Positions 11,469 to 21,879 are shown, counted from the stretch's first letter. The stretch is 64,000 bases of DNA from Datura wrightii (GCA_035772735.1 JASDFA010000019.1:89650001-89714000); one strand, 5' to 3'. Notes: generated by a model from the sequence alone, not told the origin. Made by a program: numbers and translations.

Positions 11469-11556
11469 CACGGAGCCATCGCGGAGGCCTCACCTCCGTG
11501 ACACGCTGCCATCGCGGAGGGGCTCTGCCTCGGCTCCTCCCGCGATGGTTCGACGG
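11469..11556 (-). promoter_or_regulatory. GC-rich inverted-repeat block upstream of the TATA box
   Basis: It contains CACGGAG and its partner CTCCGTG, plus CATCGCGGAG and its inverse CTCCCGCGATG, able to form long hairpins. It is rich in CpG although the surrounding LTR is AT-rich. The 3' LTR (3443-3530) and the solo LTR (about 42140-42230) have the same block. An almost identical 38-bp core lies upstream of TATA in the unrelated element at 12353-18298. Confidence 0.6.
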
Positions 11557-11674
11557 GTTTCTCATCCGATCTTTTCCCGGGCCTTTCCCTAGCACGTATG
11601 GCTTTCAAATATACTTAACCAACGTGCGAATAGGTCATCTAAGTGCCGGGAATTCTATGGGGTATAACATAAAC

Positions 11675-12352
11675 ATGGGTAGATTGACAAAATGCTTTTC
11701 ATCTTGATTATACGTTCATCACAAATCTCATCTTTCCTGAACTTTTCGTCAATGGGCTTTTAACTCATAAAGCTAGAAACATGATTTTTAATTGAAAACA
11801 TTATAAAACTCATCCATGCTTCATAATTCATTGGTAGAACCGTATTTAAATCATACCCATATAAAGAATTAGGAAATTCATGCATTTGGTTTAAGCCCCA
11901 TAGTTTAGACATAGAACATTCATGATTTAGAGATGGGTGGGGCATGGTGTGAAAGGAATAACCCATTCATAACCCTACATACCTATTGGTAGTTGATTAT
12001 TACACTTCTTTAGATGCCGAATGGGAAATTGAAGAGAAATTGATGAATGCTAGGTTGATCACCCCCTTTAGTCTTTTGCCTTGCACGCATGAATGAATAA
12101 GGCCTAAAATGAACTTAACCCCTTTAAAAGTCACTATTCATAACTCAAAATGACATAGTTTAGGCCTTAGAAGCTTAGGAATTAAGAAATAGCCCTTACT
12201 AAATTCACAAAATATAACTGTCAGGTGGCCCCAACGAGGGGCCTAACGATTCGTCATCAAAGGTCATGACTCGTGGAGTCATCTGTGAAGTACACTACCT
12301 CTTAAGTCTCCTGGGTTTGTCACGAATGACTTAATGAATCGTTCCAGGTGAC
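11675..12352 (-). repeat. Outer Tekay-like LTR, part 2 (middle)
   Basis: Continues the LTR of 1-883 after the Del element and its duplicated TAAAC. It contains a minus-strand AG/GTATGTAGGG donor-like site at 11982 and, at 12240-12350, U3 copies of ATGACTCGT-type motifs. It ends at the insertion of the next element, whose target duplication GTGAC is 12348-12352. Confidence 0.7.
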
Positions 12353-13738
12353 TGCTCGGTGCTTTGGTAGGGGTTAAAAACCGACACGCAAGTGCACGTG
12401 GTCAAACAAGTAATAAAGTGGCTAAGTAAGCCAAGTATCGATCCAAGGAGACTCTGGATAAGTAAAATTGCTTAAGTATACTATATTCTAGTTTACTTCT
12501 AATTATGTTGACAACAATGTAACCAAAAGTTAAATAATTTTGTTTATAAACTATATACTAAAACTATTAACAAATATTTACTTGAATTGAAACTATGGAT
12601 AAGAGCATGCCAAGGTTAAGAACAAGTAATGAATTCGATAGTAATCATAATTCGGTTATTCTTCTCTTCATGTTGCTAGCCAAGAACATTAGCCTAGAGA
12701 TTAAAACTCTCGTATTTAATCTCACTTTAGAATCATAAACCATTCGTCTACATTTCTGTGATCAAATGCAATTTATGACCTAGCAATACAATTCCGGTTC
12801 CTAAATTGACTAATACGGCTTTCAAGTATATTTCTATCAGGAAAGCACATCAAAACCCAATTTTCCCAAATCAAGTTAAGAACAATACCCTATTAATTCA
12901 CAACTTTCCAATTTCTTGCTCTCTCTCGAGTGAAATTGGACTTTTTAGATGTACATTAATGTTGGCCACACACTAATGCAGTAAGAACAAGAATTAATAG
13001 AACAACATGAAAGAAGAAGATGAAAAACCATATAATTCACAATCAAAATTCAATACACATGTTCAAAACCTTAGCAAGGAAGAGAATTAGCCACTCATTT
13101 GTGGATTCATCATCCTCAAATGAGTGTAAATCATACGTACAATTGATTGAAAGAAGAAAGAAAGAGAGAAAAACCCTTAGCTTTTTCGTCCCTCAACTGC
13201 TCCTAACCCACGTCCTTGCTCCACCAAGTCTTAATTATGAAAAATAAACCTAAGTGTGCTATTTATATTAGTAGGAATCTTTCCCGGATTAACAAGCAAC
13301 GTGTCACGGAGTGCATCGCGGAGCACGGCCTCCGTGACACGCTACGGACGCGGAGGCTCTCTGGAAAATCACCCGAAATCGGCCCAGGCAGCACCTTGCC
13401 GCGTTGGCAACATGTCACGCTGCCTGGGCAGCGCGTTGCAGCCCCATGGTCGCGGAGTCCACCTGCCGTGGCACCTTGTCGACGCGCCGGTGGGCTGTTT
13501 TGTGCCTCTTCCTTGCCGACGTTCGCGTGTTAATTCCGTTTCCAAGCTTCTACTTCACCAACTCATGGATTAGTTACTCAAACATCATCAAAACCTACAA
13601 AACAAAGGCTAATCATGTTGGTTAGCACATATCTTTATTTTATCTAAAATTACATGAAAATGTATACGATAACCTAGATAAACAAGACTAATTTAAGTAA
13701 TAAAGAGTATCTCAGGCATATATTTTTGCCCGTGATCA
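12353..13738 (-). repeat. 3' LTR of family A element
   Basis: 1386 bp. It lacks 50 bp present in the partner LTR (17985-18034) and has two extra bases in a CT run near 12920. The minus-strand order is LTR start at 13738, GC-rich inverted repeats (about 13300-13450, core 13305-13343), then a TATA box near 13265 (TATAAATAG). Confidence 0.92.
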
Positions 13739-13755
13739 CAACCCCACACTTAAAG
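13739..13755 (-). promoter_or_regulatory. Polypurine tract of family A element
   Basis: The minus strand reads TTTAAGTGTGGGGTTG directly before the 3' LTR start TGATCA. A GAGGACGAAC motif lies just upstream. A near-copy of the same motif lies inside the element at about 15399-15432. Confidence 0.8.
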
Positions 13756-15689
13756 CCTTGTTCGTCCTCGAACAACCTTTTACATATCATGCAAATGGAG
13801 ACTCCTACATAACTAATTTAGCAAGAGAATTCAAGTTACGGCTATAATGATTACGTAGGATACAAGCTAAAAATAGAGCATGCCTGATTTGATCATTGAA
13901 ATGAAACACAACCATGTTAAGACTTCTTAACCTCAAGAATCGACTCCCAATTTTTAGCAAACTCATGCAAATCAACTGATCAAGAAATCCCACATGAATT
14001 ATATCCTTCATTCAACATGTGCCCCTCACGGAAAGAGAGTTACCCAATTTCACACGCAAAAACAATTTTTATATCACAACATGTGTGGGTACATGAATAG
14101 AATTACGCTCACTCTCACAAAGAATTCACATGCATTATGTAATGACCCATAAGCTTGCCCTTAGTGTTTTATTCCACTAATATAAGGATGTGTGAATGTA
14201 AGATCAAGTAGGACTTTTTAGGTTGTAATGTAACTCAGGTGCGGGTAGGTACTATTATGATCAGTAATAGTGACTATCTTTCCTAAGCGCTTTTAATACA
14301 TCACGCCTTCATTACAAACTTCCCTTCCCTCACTTCACCTTTTTTCTCCTTTTAGTTTTCTTTTTCCTCTTTTGTTTCCCCATTTCTTTCGATACTTTTA
14401 GCTTATTAGTAAGGAGTACTTAAGTAATATGTTTCATTCATTCCTTTTCTTACTCCCTACTAATAACCAACCATTTTCACACAAATGCACGTTTTTCCTT
14501 TTCTCAACTATTACAGTTGCTACTTTCCCTTCTTTTTCATTCTTCTCACTCCTTTACTCTTTCGGATTTTTTTTTCTTTAAGCGCTTTGGAGTTTTGGAT
14601 CAAATTCAAGGCTAATGAAAGAAAAAGGATTACGCTTATGTTGCAGCTGTCAAAGAATAGGCTCAAGGCTCAATGGGGTTAACTAGGATTAATTTTTCAA
14701 GGTAGGTATAATGAGGGATAAAAGTTTGCTTTATTCAAAGAAATGCCTAAATCATCTCCTACAATTCACATCCTTCATTTCGTTTTATATACACACCAGG
14801 CAAGTTCTAGACATTCCACAATAGCATAGAATACTCAAAAACCTTACACTCATGGCACATGCTCAAATCAACACACAATCAGTAGACTCTTACTCAGCTA
14901 ATCACAAGAATTCGGAATTAAGCTTCAAACATATTGAGTCAAATTCAAGAGCCTAAGTGTCTCAAACAAAGTTATACACTTGCATGCTTCATGCTGAACA
15001 TACTTGCATCTTACAACCATGTATAGCACATAACAAGAACATCCAGCACCAATTAGTTATGGTTTCAAAACCCAAAACCTATCGACTAATTTTCCTCAAG
15101 ACGGTCGTCATCCATCCATCGTCGGAAACAGTCCCTAGCTATGACTAAAAAAACTTTATATACAGACCAAGGAAAGAAAGAAAAAAGAAAAGAAAAAATA
15201 ATTTATTCTTCGGTTCAAATACCCCCCGTCGGAAAAGAACCGAAAAGAAAAACCAACGGGTGATGAAGTCATGCTTAATTCACAAAAAATTTTCAAATTT
15301 TTCAAATTTTCAAATTTCTCACCAACTTTTGTACAAGCATTACATTCACCAAAAATCATTAAGCACAGAAATTTTGAAATTTCCTAGAAATTTCCCTCAC
15401 CCCACACTTAAATCATGCTATGTCCTCATAGCATCAAATTAAAATTTACAAAGGGTGCGAAATACTCCCTGGGGCCTTTAGGCTTAGCTAACAGCATGCG
15501 TTTCTTCGACTTTGCACAAGTGGGTGTTCAACCCCACACTTTTTCTCTTCCATGCTTGTTAGCTTCCTCCTCCACGGGTACTCAGACTTCCCCTCCATCT
15601 GTGCTTAACTTTCCACCAAAACAACACAAGATGAAAATAAACAAAAATTAACTCAATTGCAAGAAATTAAAATGGTACCTGTGGTACCC
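13756..15689 (-). other. Long non-coding 3' region of family A element
   Basis: No ORF here has a recognisable domain. Pyrimidine-rich runs (about 14330-14580 on the plus strand) and a run of short TTTTCAAATTT repeats (about 15288-15320) occur. A second polypurine-like motif at about 15399-15432 sits roughly 280 bases downstream of the conserved post-gag block. Families B and C have comparable non-coding 3' regions. Confidence 0.6.
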
Positions 15690-15740
15690 TTGGGTTGCCT
15701 CCCAAGCAGCGCCTAATTTTACGTCGCGGCACGACGTACC
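15690..15740 (-). other. Conserved non-coding block after the gag-like ORF
   Basis: The minus strand contains CGCGACGTAAAATTAGGCG followed by a G/TCTTGGGAGGCAACCC core. The same core follows the gag-like region in family B (22876-22925) and occurs, more decayed, at 54241-54290. It overlaps or directly follows the stop codon region of the ORF. The function is unknown; conservation across three diverged elements suggests a role in RNA use or strand transfer. Confidence 0.6.
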
Positions 15741-15745
15741 AAGTT

Positions 15746-16693
15746 TCACCACTCTTTCCTCCACCTTGAGGATATGAATCTCACCCCTAATTTCTTTTCT
15801 AATTTCCTCTTATGCTCCAGGGGTGGTGGTGAAAAATTGTAAGGACCAAACAGTAGATGTTGCCTTTTGCATTTATTGGTCCTTAAGTAAGCGAAGTCAT
15901 TTTGTCTTTCTGAGTTAGCAAATTTCAAAATATATGGTGCTTGGTCCTCCTCTAGACATTTCTCTACAAACTTGGAAGACTCTATTTCTATGTTGTCAAC
16001 CAAATTTAATGTTGAAAAATGCATAGAGTGTGGTCCAATACACCTCAACTCTGAAACTGCATTTTGCTTGACCTCCTTACTTGTATATACCTTCTCGACA
16101 TCGACATCTATCTCACCATTAAAGTCGACTGGGGGATACGCTAACTCTTCTTCCAAGAATGGATTTTCCATAAGTGTGAGCCCATCACGGGGACACTCAA
16201 GAGATTCGAATTGTTGGGCTTCATCCAAAAATTCACCCTTGTTGTCCTCTTGTAGTTCCTCTTGAATATCGGCTAAAACTGTTTTCTGTGATTTATCACA
16301 CGCTTCAGCTTCAGCGATCATCTCCGTGAATTTGATGGTCATCCTTTCTAGAGCCTCTGCATTCTCTTCTTGCTGATTTCTCAATACTGCCATCGCCTCC
16401 TTCATTGCTTCTGATTGCTCCAAGAGTTGTTTCAACATGTCTTCTATTCGAGCTTGGCGTCCCAAGTCCTCATTTTCAGCATGCCTATATTCAGAAAAAA
16501 CAACAGAAGGATCATAGTAGGGGCTTGGGGGAGGGGAATATGCCTTTGGACAATCACCCCAATGGCCATATTGACACCCACATATATTGCATGTATTACA
16601 GTTTTGCCACAAGTGGGGTCCTTCACAGTTCAGACAAGATTCACTAAAATATGAGTATCCACCATTGAAACCATTTATATTCCACGATGTCAT
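15746..16693 (-). CDS. Gag-like zinc-finger protein of non-autonomous element
   Basis: 315 codons from ATG at 16693. Near the N-terminus are CLNCEGPHLWQNC and CNICGCQYGHWGDC, two closely spaced CCHC-like zinc-binding motifs (residues about 20-48). Residues about 75-135 are rich in E, A, M and Q and look like a coiled coil. The C-terminus is basic and ends GVRFISSRWRKEW, close to the ending of the family B remnant (22867). A central FSTLNLVD motif is also shared with family B. It is probably a nucleic-acid-binding, particle-forming Gag derivative. It has no protease or polymerase and would rely on a helper element. The frame is intact, unlike family B. Confidence 0.8.
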   Translation of the reverse strand: MTSWNINGFNGGYSYFSESCLNCEGPHLWQNCNTCNICGCQYGHWGDCPKAYSPPPSPYYDPSVVFSEYRHAENEDLGRQARIEDMLKQLLEQSEAMKEAMAVLRNQQEENAEALERMTIKFTEMIAEAEACDKSQKTVLADIQEELQEDNKGEFLDEAQQFESLECPRDGLTLMENPFLEEELAYPPVDFNGEIDVDVEKVYTSKEVKQNAVSELRCIGPHSMHFSTLNLVDNIEIESSKFVEKCLEEDQAPYILKFANSERQNDFAYLRTNKCKRQHLLFGPYNFSPPPLEHKRKLEKKLGVRFISSRWRKEW

Positions 16694-16841
16694 GTCAATA
16701 AGGGTATACGAACAAGCAGAAAAATAAAATAAAATAAAGAAGAATTAAAACAAACACTAGACCACGTTGTCAACACTTAAGAAAATAAAACAAAAATACA
16801 GTAAATTTATACTTAAAACAATTTCACCAATTGCCAAGTCT

Positions 16842-16858
16842 CCCCGGCAACGGCGCCA
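16842..16858 (-). promoter_or_regulatory. Primer-binding site (Asp tRNA)
   Basis: The minus strand reads TGGCGCCGTTGCCGGGG, the complement of the 3' end of plant tRNA-Asp. It lies six bases from the 5' LTR. This primer is typical of Athila-like plant Ty3/gypsy elements and supports that ancestry. Confidence 0.9.
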
Positions 16859-16864
16859 AAAACT

Positions 16865-18298
16865 TGCTCGGTGCTTTGGTAGGGGTTAAAAATAGACACG
16901 CAAGTGCACGTGGTCAAACAAGTAATAAAGTGGCTAAGTAAGCCAAGTATCGATCCAAGGAGACTCTGGATAAGTAAAATTGCTTAAGTATACTATATTC
17001 TAGTTTACTTCTAATTATGTTGACAACAATGTAACCAAAAGTTAAATAATTTTGTTTATAAACTATATACTAAAACTATTAACAAATATTTACTTGAATT
17101 GAAACTATGGATAAGAGCATGCCAAGGTTAAGAACAAGTAATGAATTCGATAGTAATCATAATTCGGTTATTCTTCTCTTCATGTTGCTAGCCAAGAACA
17201 TTAGCCTAGAGATTAAAACTCTCGTATTTAATTTCACTTTAGAATCATAAACCATTCGTCTACATTTTTGTGATCAAATGCAATTTATGACCTAGCAATA
17301 CAATTCCGGTTCCTAAATTGACTAATACGGCTTTCAAGTATATTTCTATCAGGAAAGCACATCAAAACCCAATTTTCCCAAATCAAGTTAAGAACAATAC
17401 CCTATTAATTCACAACTTTCCAATTTCTTGCTCTCTCGAGTGAAATTGGACTTTTTAGATGTACATTAATGTTGGCCACACACTAATGCAGTAAGAACAA
17501 GAATTAATAGAACAACATGAAAGAAGAAGATGAAAAACCATATAATTCACAATCAAAATTCAATACACATGTTCAAAACCTTAGCAAGGAAGAGAATTAG
17601 CCACTCATTTGTGGATTCATCATCCTCAAATGAGTGTAAATCATACGTACAATTGATTGAAAGAAGAAAGAAAGAGAGAAAAACCCTTAGCTTTTTCGTC
17701 CCTCAACTGCTCCTAACCCACGTCCTTGCTCCACCAAGTCTTAATTATGAAAAATAAACCTAAGTGTGCTATTTATATTAGTAGGAATCTTTTCCGGATT
17801 AACAAGCAACGTGTCACGGAGTGCATCGCGGAGCACGGCCTCCGTGACACGCTACGGACGCGGAGGCTCTCTGGAAAATCACCCGAAATCGGCCCAGGCA
17901 GCACCTTGCCGCGTTGGCAACGTGTCACGCTGCCTGGGCAGCGCGTTGCAGCCCTATGGTCGCGGAGTCCACCTGCCGTGGCACGTTTCCAAAGCACAGG
18001 TGGGGTGTTTTGAGTGGCCTGCCTGCCGTGGCACCTTGTCGACGCGCCGGTGGGCTGTTTTGTGCCTCTTCCTTGCCGACGTTCGCGTGTTAATTCCGTT
18101 TCCAAGCTTCTACTTCACCAACTCATGGATTAGTTACTCAAACATCATCAAAACCTACAAAACAAAGGCTAATCATGTTGGTTAGCACATATCTTTATTT
18201 TATCTAAAATTACATGAAAATGTATACGATAACTTAGATAAACAAGACTAATTTAAGTAATAAAGAGTATCTCGGGCATATATTTTTGCCCGTGATCA
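16865..18298 (-). repeat. 5' LTR of family A element
   Basis: 1434 bp. TATA box TATAAATAG on the minus strand at 17769-17777, preceded by the GC-rich block with core 17815-17853. It contains a 50-bp segment (17985-18034) bounded by two copies of CCTGCCGTGGCAC (17972-17984 and 18022-18034) that is missing from the 3' LTR. Confidence 0.92.
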
Positions 18299-18303
18299 GT
18301 GAC

Positions 18304-18701
18304 CATGACTCGTGGTCACCATCTGTGATGTACACTGCCCTGGCCTCAGATATATTTTTCCCTGCTTGGTCACAACTCACCCCACAAATCGTTGAGACTG
18401 ACCACGGCTCGTGGGGTCCTCCCATCAAATGCACTACCTCTCTTCCTTCTCTTTTCTTACTCATCCACCCCAGGACTAACCTAACGACTTATGAGATATG
18501 ACCAAGAGTCATGGTTATTCAAATAGGGATCTCATTTCTCAAGTTTCCAATTCATTCCCTGGGCCTCCCCATGAGTCACATCACGACTTATAGGCTCTTC
18601 TCACGGGTCTCCTCACGACTCATCTTTTGACTAGTTCCAGAATTTAGGTTTCTCTCTGTTTCAACTCCTCGGTTTTATTCTTAGGCTTTTGGGGTATAAC
18701 A
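18304..18701 (-). repeat. Outer Tekay-like LTR, part 3 (5' end, U3)
   Basis: Ends on the plus strand with GGGGTATAACA, which is a minus-strand TGTTATACCCC LTR start. It holds several GACTCGTGG/ACGACTCAT motifs typical of this group's U3. After 18701 the sequence changes to a plus-oriented LTR fragment, so the outer element appears to have inserted into that LTR. Confidence 0.65.
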
Positions 18702-19679
18702 ACACTTCCAGAGAAGTAGTCTTGACTTAGGTCTAAGGACACCAGTTTCGAGCTATCAGCCTGGTTAGACATAATTAGAATTTTCAATGGGAGTAAAACC
18801 TAGCACTGAGCGGAGCCGGGGTTCAATGCACCCAGGTTCCTAGAACTATGCTACTACCGTAGATTGTTAGCCTAAATAGGCATTAGACAGTGATCACCCA
18901 GCTTAGCTACTATACCCTGGCAAGGTATAGTTGGCCTTCTCTGATGTGGGGTATATATCAAACTCCATGTGTAGCTCACGTGGTTACATGTTAGTTATAG
19001 TTTCTCCCAAATTATAGTACAGTACAGCTCAGACCAGTACAATCACAATTGCCAGTTCAGTTCAGTCCACCAGAACTCAAGATATGTGTCAGATAGTTGC
19101 TAGTACTTTCAGTTTTATTAGATTTTTAGATACTTCAGTATTTATGATTCAGTTATAGTCCTTGCATGTTTTGTCAGTTTAGCTTATAGAATCTCAGTAT
19201 CCTTACATTTACTTCATATCTTAGTTATTCAGTACATTCAAAGTACTGATGCGTACTCTCTATGTTATATCATCTTATAATACAGGCGCTTGTTCTCAGT
19301 CTCAACATCGTTTGTAGTCCTTCTTCGGCGGAAATTACTAAAGTTTAGTGATGAGTCCTCATTTTCCGAGGGCTGGAGTTTCATTCCCAAACTATTGTAT
19401 TTTGATATTTCAATTCAAACTTTAGAGTTAGCTGGCGACTTGTCCCAGCAACTCATCAGTTCTTAGATGGCTTTTAGATAGAGTTAGTAATTCAATGTGT
19501 TATTGAATGTATTGTTTGGCCTAATAGTACTTTATTCAGTTATGCCTTATAAAGCTTCTGCTTATAGATTTCATACATTATTCAAAGCTCAATATTATGC
19601 TATGACACGGGTTAGCTTGGGGTCATTTATGGCCTTAAATACCGTGTCGTGTCCAGGGTATAGACTCGGATCGTGATAA
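18702..19679 (+). repeat. Tekay-like LTR fragment (3' part)
   Basis: Matches the last kilobase of the solo LTR at 58959-61470: the CCAGTTTCGAGCTATCA block, the TAGCACTGAGCGG block, the hairpins at 19230-19248 and 19355-19373, and the end GTCCAGGGTATAGACTCGG. It closes with CGTGATA, apparently a mutated CGTGACA. The 5' part is absent in the window, probably displaced by the minus-strand insertion that ends at 18701. Confidence 0.7.
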
Positions 19680-20546
19680 CCATCCGAGCAAGGCCAATGT
19701 AGCAGTGGATGCTCTTAGTAGGCTTTTCATGGAGAGTGTGTCTCACGTTAATGATGGAAAGAAAGATTTGGTGAAGGATGTGCATCGCTCGCTCATCTAG
19801 GAGTTCATTTTGTTGACTCGACAGATGGTGGAATTATTGTTCAAAATGGGTCAAAATCATCATTGGTGATCGAGGTCAAGGACAAGCAAGACGAGGATCC
19901 TATCTTGGTAAAGCTAATGGAAGCTTTCCAGAATCAAAAGGTGGAGGTCTTCTCCCAAGGGGGAGATGGTGTACTTCATTATCAGGGTCATGTATGTGTT
20001 CCGGGTGTTGATGACTTGAGAGAGAGGATATTAAGTAAGGCTCATGGATCTCGGTATTCTATCCACCCAGGTGCTAGCAAGATGTACCCTGACCTATGGA
20101 AAGTCTATTGGTGGAATGGTATGAAGAAGGACATAGCAAAGTTTGTGGCTAAGTGTCCAAATTGTCATCAAGTGAAAATCAAGCATCAATGACCTGGAGG
20201 TATGTTTCAAGAAATCAGTATCCCCACTTGGAAGTGGAAAGAGATCAATATGGAATTTATTACAGGGTTGCCTCGTATACACCGATAGTGTGACTCTATT
20301 TGGGTGATTGTAGACAGGTTGACCGAAGCAACCTTTTTCTTCCCGGTCAAAACTACCAATTCTGCCGAGGATTATGCTAGATTGTACATTCAGGAGTTAG
20401 TACGGTTGCATAGAGTTCCCTTCTCCATTATATTGGATAGAGGTACTCAGTTTACCTCCCAATTTTGGGGATTATCTCAGAAGGGCCTTAGTACTCAGGT
20501 CAAGCTTAGCAAAACTTTTCACCTGCAGACAGATGATCACACTGAG
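19680..20546 (+). pseudogene. Decayed Tekay pol: RNase H end and integrase N-terminal half
   Basis: Translation gives the RNase H end (HPSKANVAVDALSR), the connection region, and the integrase zinc domain (SIHPGASKMY...CPNC, about 20055-20165), then part of the catalytic core. Stop codons break the frame. The first catalytic residue appears changed, with NMEFITG where intact copies have NMDF; the second D survives (ILDRG). It ends at 20546, where family B is inserted, and resumes at 26405. Confidence 0.85.
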
Positions 20547-21768
20547 AGGAACTTGGCACCGACAGTTGGCACCGACGAACTGCCGGTCCAAGCACTAGTT
20601 CCATCTACCAGTGCACTATTTTTCATCAGTGAAGCAGCGGCTGTCCGCGAATTGGCACCAGCGAAACGCCGGTGCTTCACAAGTTAAGCCATCAAAAGAG
20701 GGGTAAAAAGGTCCGAAAAGGATCCTAAAGAACCTAGAAGCCTCAATGGAACATGTAGAAAGTTGTACACAAGAAAGTACAAATATTTATATAACCCTCA
20801 TTGTACATCACTTAAGGGGGGCATGAAATTTTATTCATCAATTATTCATTCACCAATCTATAGAATTGTAGAGATAGAACTTTCTTTTATTCTGCTTTTT
20901 CTTTAACGAATTTTAGGAGAATTCCACCAATGTTGTAAGACTTTGTGAAGCAATATGATGAATGTTGAGGGGAATCCTCTTGGTGTCTTCTCTCTCTCTC
21001 TCTCCAAATATGCATAACTAATTGGCTAGCTAGGGGTGTGTGCATGGTGGGTTTGTTAAATTGAATGGGTATTGATTAATTGCTCTTGGATTCCTATTGA
21101 AACTACAGATTTATTATTTTCTCCAAACTTTAATTGTGAAAATTGATAGTTGCAAACATGAATGTTGCTCTACTTTTCTTGCTTTTGCTTGAGAGAGAAA
21201 GGTGAGAACTGGGTGAGAAGATCATAGTGATGATTTGGAGTGTTGGTATGTGGGGTTGAGCTAGAGATAGTCAAAACCCACATTTTCATTCCATTAAAGG
21301 TCAAGGCTAGAGATAGCTTAATCCTTCCTCAAGTTTTTGTGGTTAATGGTTTGAATTTGGCCTTGGGGTTTGAGAAAACCCAATGCATAAGCATTCTTGT
21401 GGTTGAAAAATGAGAAAATGTAATTTATCTACTACTATCTATGCTAAATTTGAGTCTGAGGAAATGAAGTAAATCCCGTTTTAGTTGTTAACCCATCTAT
21501 AGCACACCATAACCATCTCACTTGTGATTGCAACAGTTGGAATTTCCTCCACTTAGTTTTAATTTGAAGTTGATGTTATTTTCCTTTTTCCCCCATTTTT
21601 ACTTTTCAAATGCTGCACAACGATGCATTCTAGTTTGAATTAGTTTATAACTCTTGAACTATCGACTCAATTCCTTGTGGATTTGACCCCGACACCCGTC
21701 GGGTATATTTATTTTATCAACAACCATTTACACTCTCTCTTATTGAGGAGTGGATTTGGACATTATCA
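20547..21768 (+). repeat. 5' LTR of family B, truncated at its 5' end
   Basis: Starts AGGAACTTGGCACC, which aligns with 25192 in the right LTR; the upstream 294 bases, including U3 start and TG end, are missing. It ends GGATTTGGACATTATCA. A CT microsatellite lies at about 20989-21003. Confidence 0.8.
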
Positions 21769-21772
21769 AAAA

Positions 21773-21790
21773 TGGTGTTGCTATCAGGGA
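21773..21790 (+). promoter_or_regulatory. Decayed tRNA-Asp-type primer site of family B
   Basis: TGGTGTTGCTATCAGGGA matches the family A site at 12 of 18 positions. All six changes are transitions and five are C to T or G to A, as expected from deamination of methylated cytosine. Confidence 0.6.
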
Positions 21791-21879
21791 ATTGAGTTGT
21801 GATAACCATAAGTTATTTATTAATTTGAATTTGTTTTGCATTTTGTCTTACATCTTGTTTTTCTATTTATATTTTTACT

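Larger units (their letters stand above)
884..11669 (-). mobile_element. Near-intact Del/Tekay-lineage Ty3/gypsy retrotransposon
   Basis: The element is complete. It has two 2760-bp LTRs starting TGTCACGCCCC and ending GGGGTATAACA on the plus strand (TG...CA), a polypurine tract, a gag-pol reading frame, and an initiator-Met tRNA primer site. The 5-bp target duplication TAAAC is exact (879-883 and 11670-11674). Domain order on the minus strand is gag, protease, reverse transcriptase, RNase H, integrase, then a C-terminal chromodomain-like segment, which places it with the Del/Tekay chromoviruses. By hand count the LTRs differ at about 46 of 2760 positions (about 1.7 percent). At 1.3e-8 substitutions per site per year that would be roughly 0.6 million years; the rate is an assumption. 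It is inserted in an older Tekay-like LTR. Confidence 0.95.
8910..11669 (-). repeat. 5' LTR of the Del/Tekay element
   Basis: Length 2760 bp. On the minus strand it drives the element: a GC-rich inverted-repeat block at 11469-11556, a TATA box at 11435-11442, a presumed transcription start near 11405, and a donor-like site at 10948. The U5 end, GGGGCGTGACA, abuts the primer site. It matches the 3' LTR at about 98.3 percent by hand count. Confidence 0.95.
12353..18298 (-). mobile_element. Non-autonomous LTR retrotransposon with gag-like ORF (family A)
   Basis: LTRs are 12353-13738 and 16865-18298, beginning TGCTCGG and ending GTGATCA on the plus strand. The target duplication GTGAC is exact (12348-12352 and 18299-18303). 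The primer site matches tRNA-Asp, as in Athila-like Ty3/gypsy elements, and a polypurine tract is present. The 3.1-kb interior carries one 315-codon gag-like ORF and about 2 kb of non-coding DNA, with no protease, RT or integrase, so it must be mobilised by an autonomous relative. By hand count the LTRs differ at about 11 of 1385 aligned bases plus two indels, which makes it younger than the Del element nearby. Confidence 0.92.
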
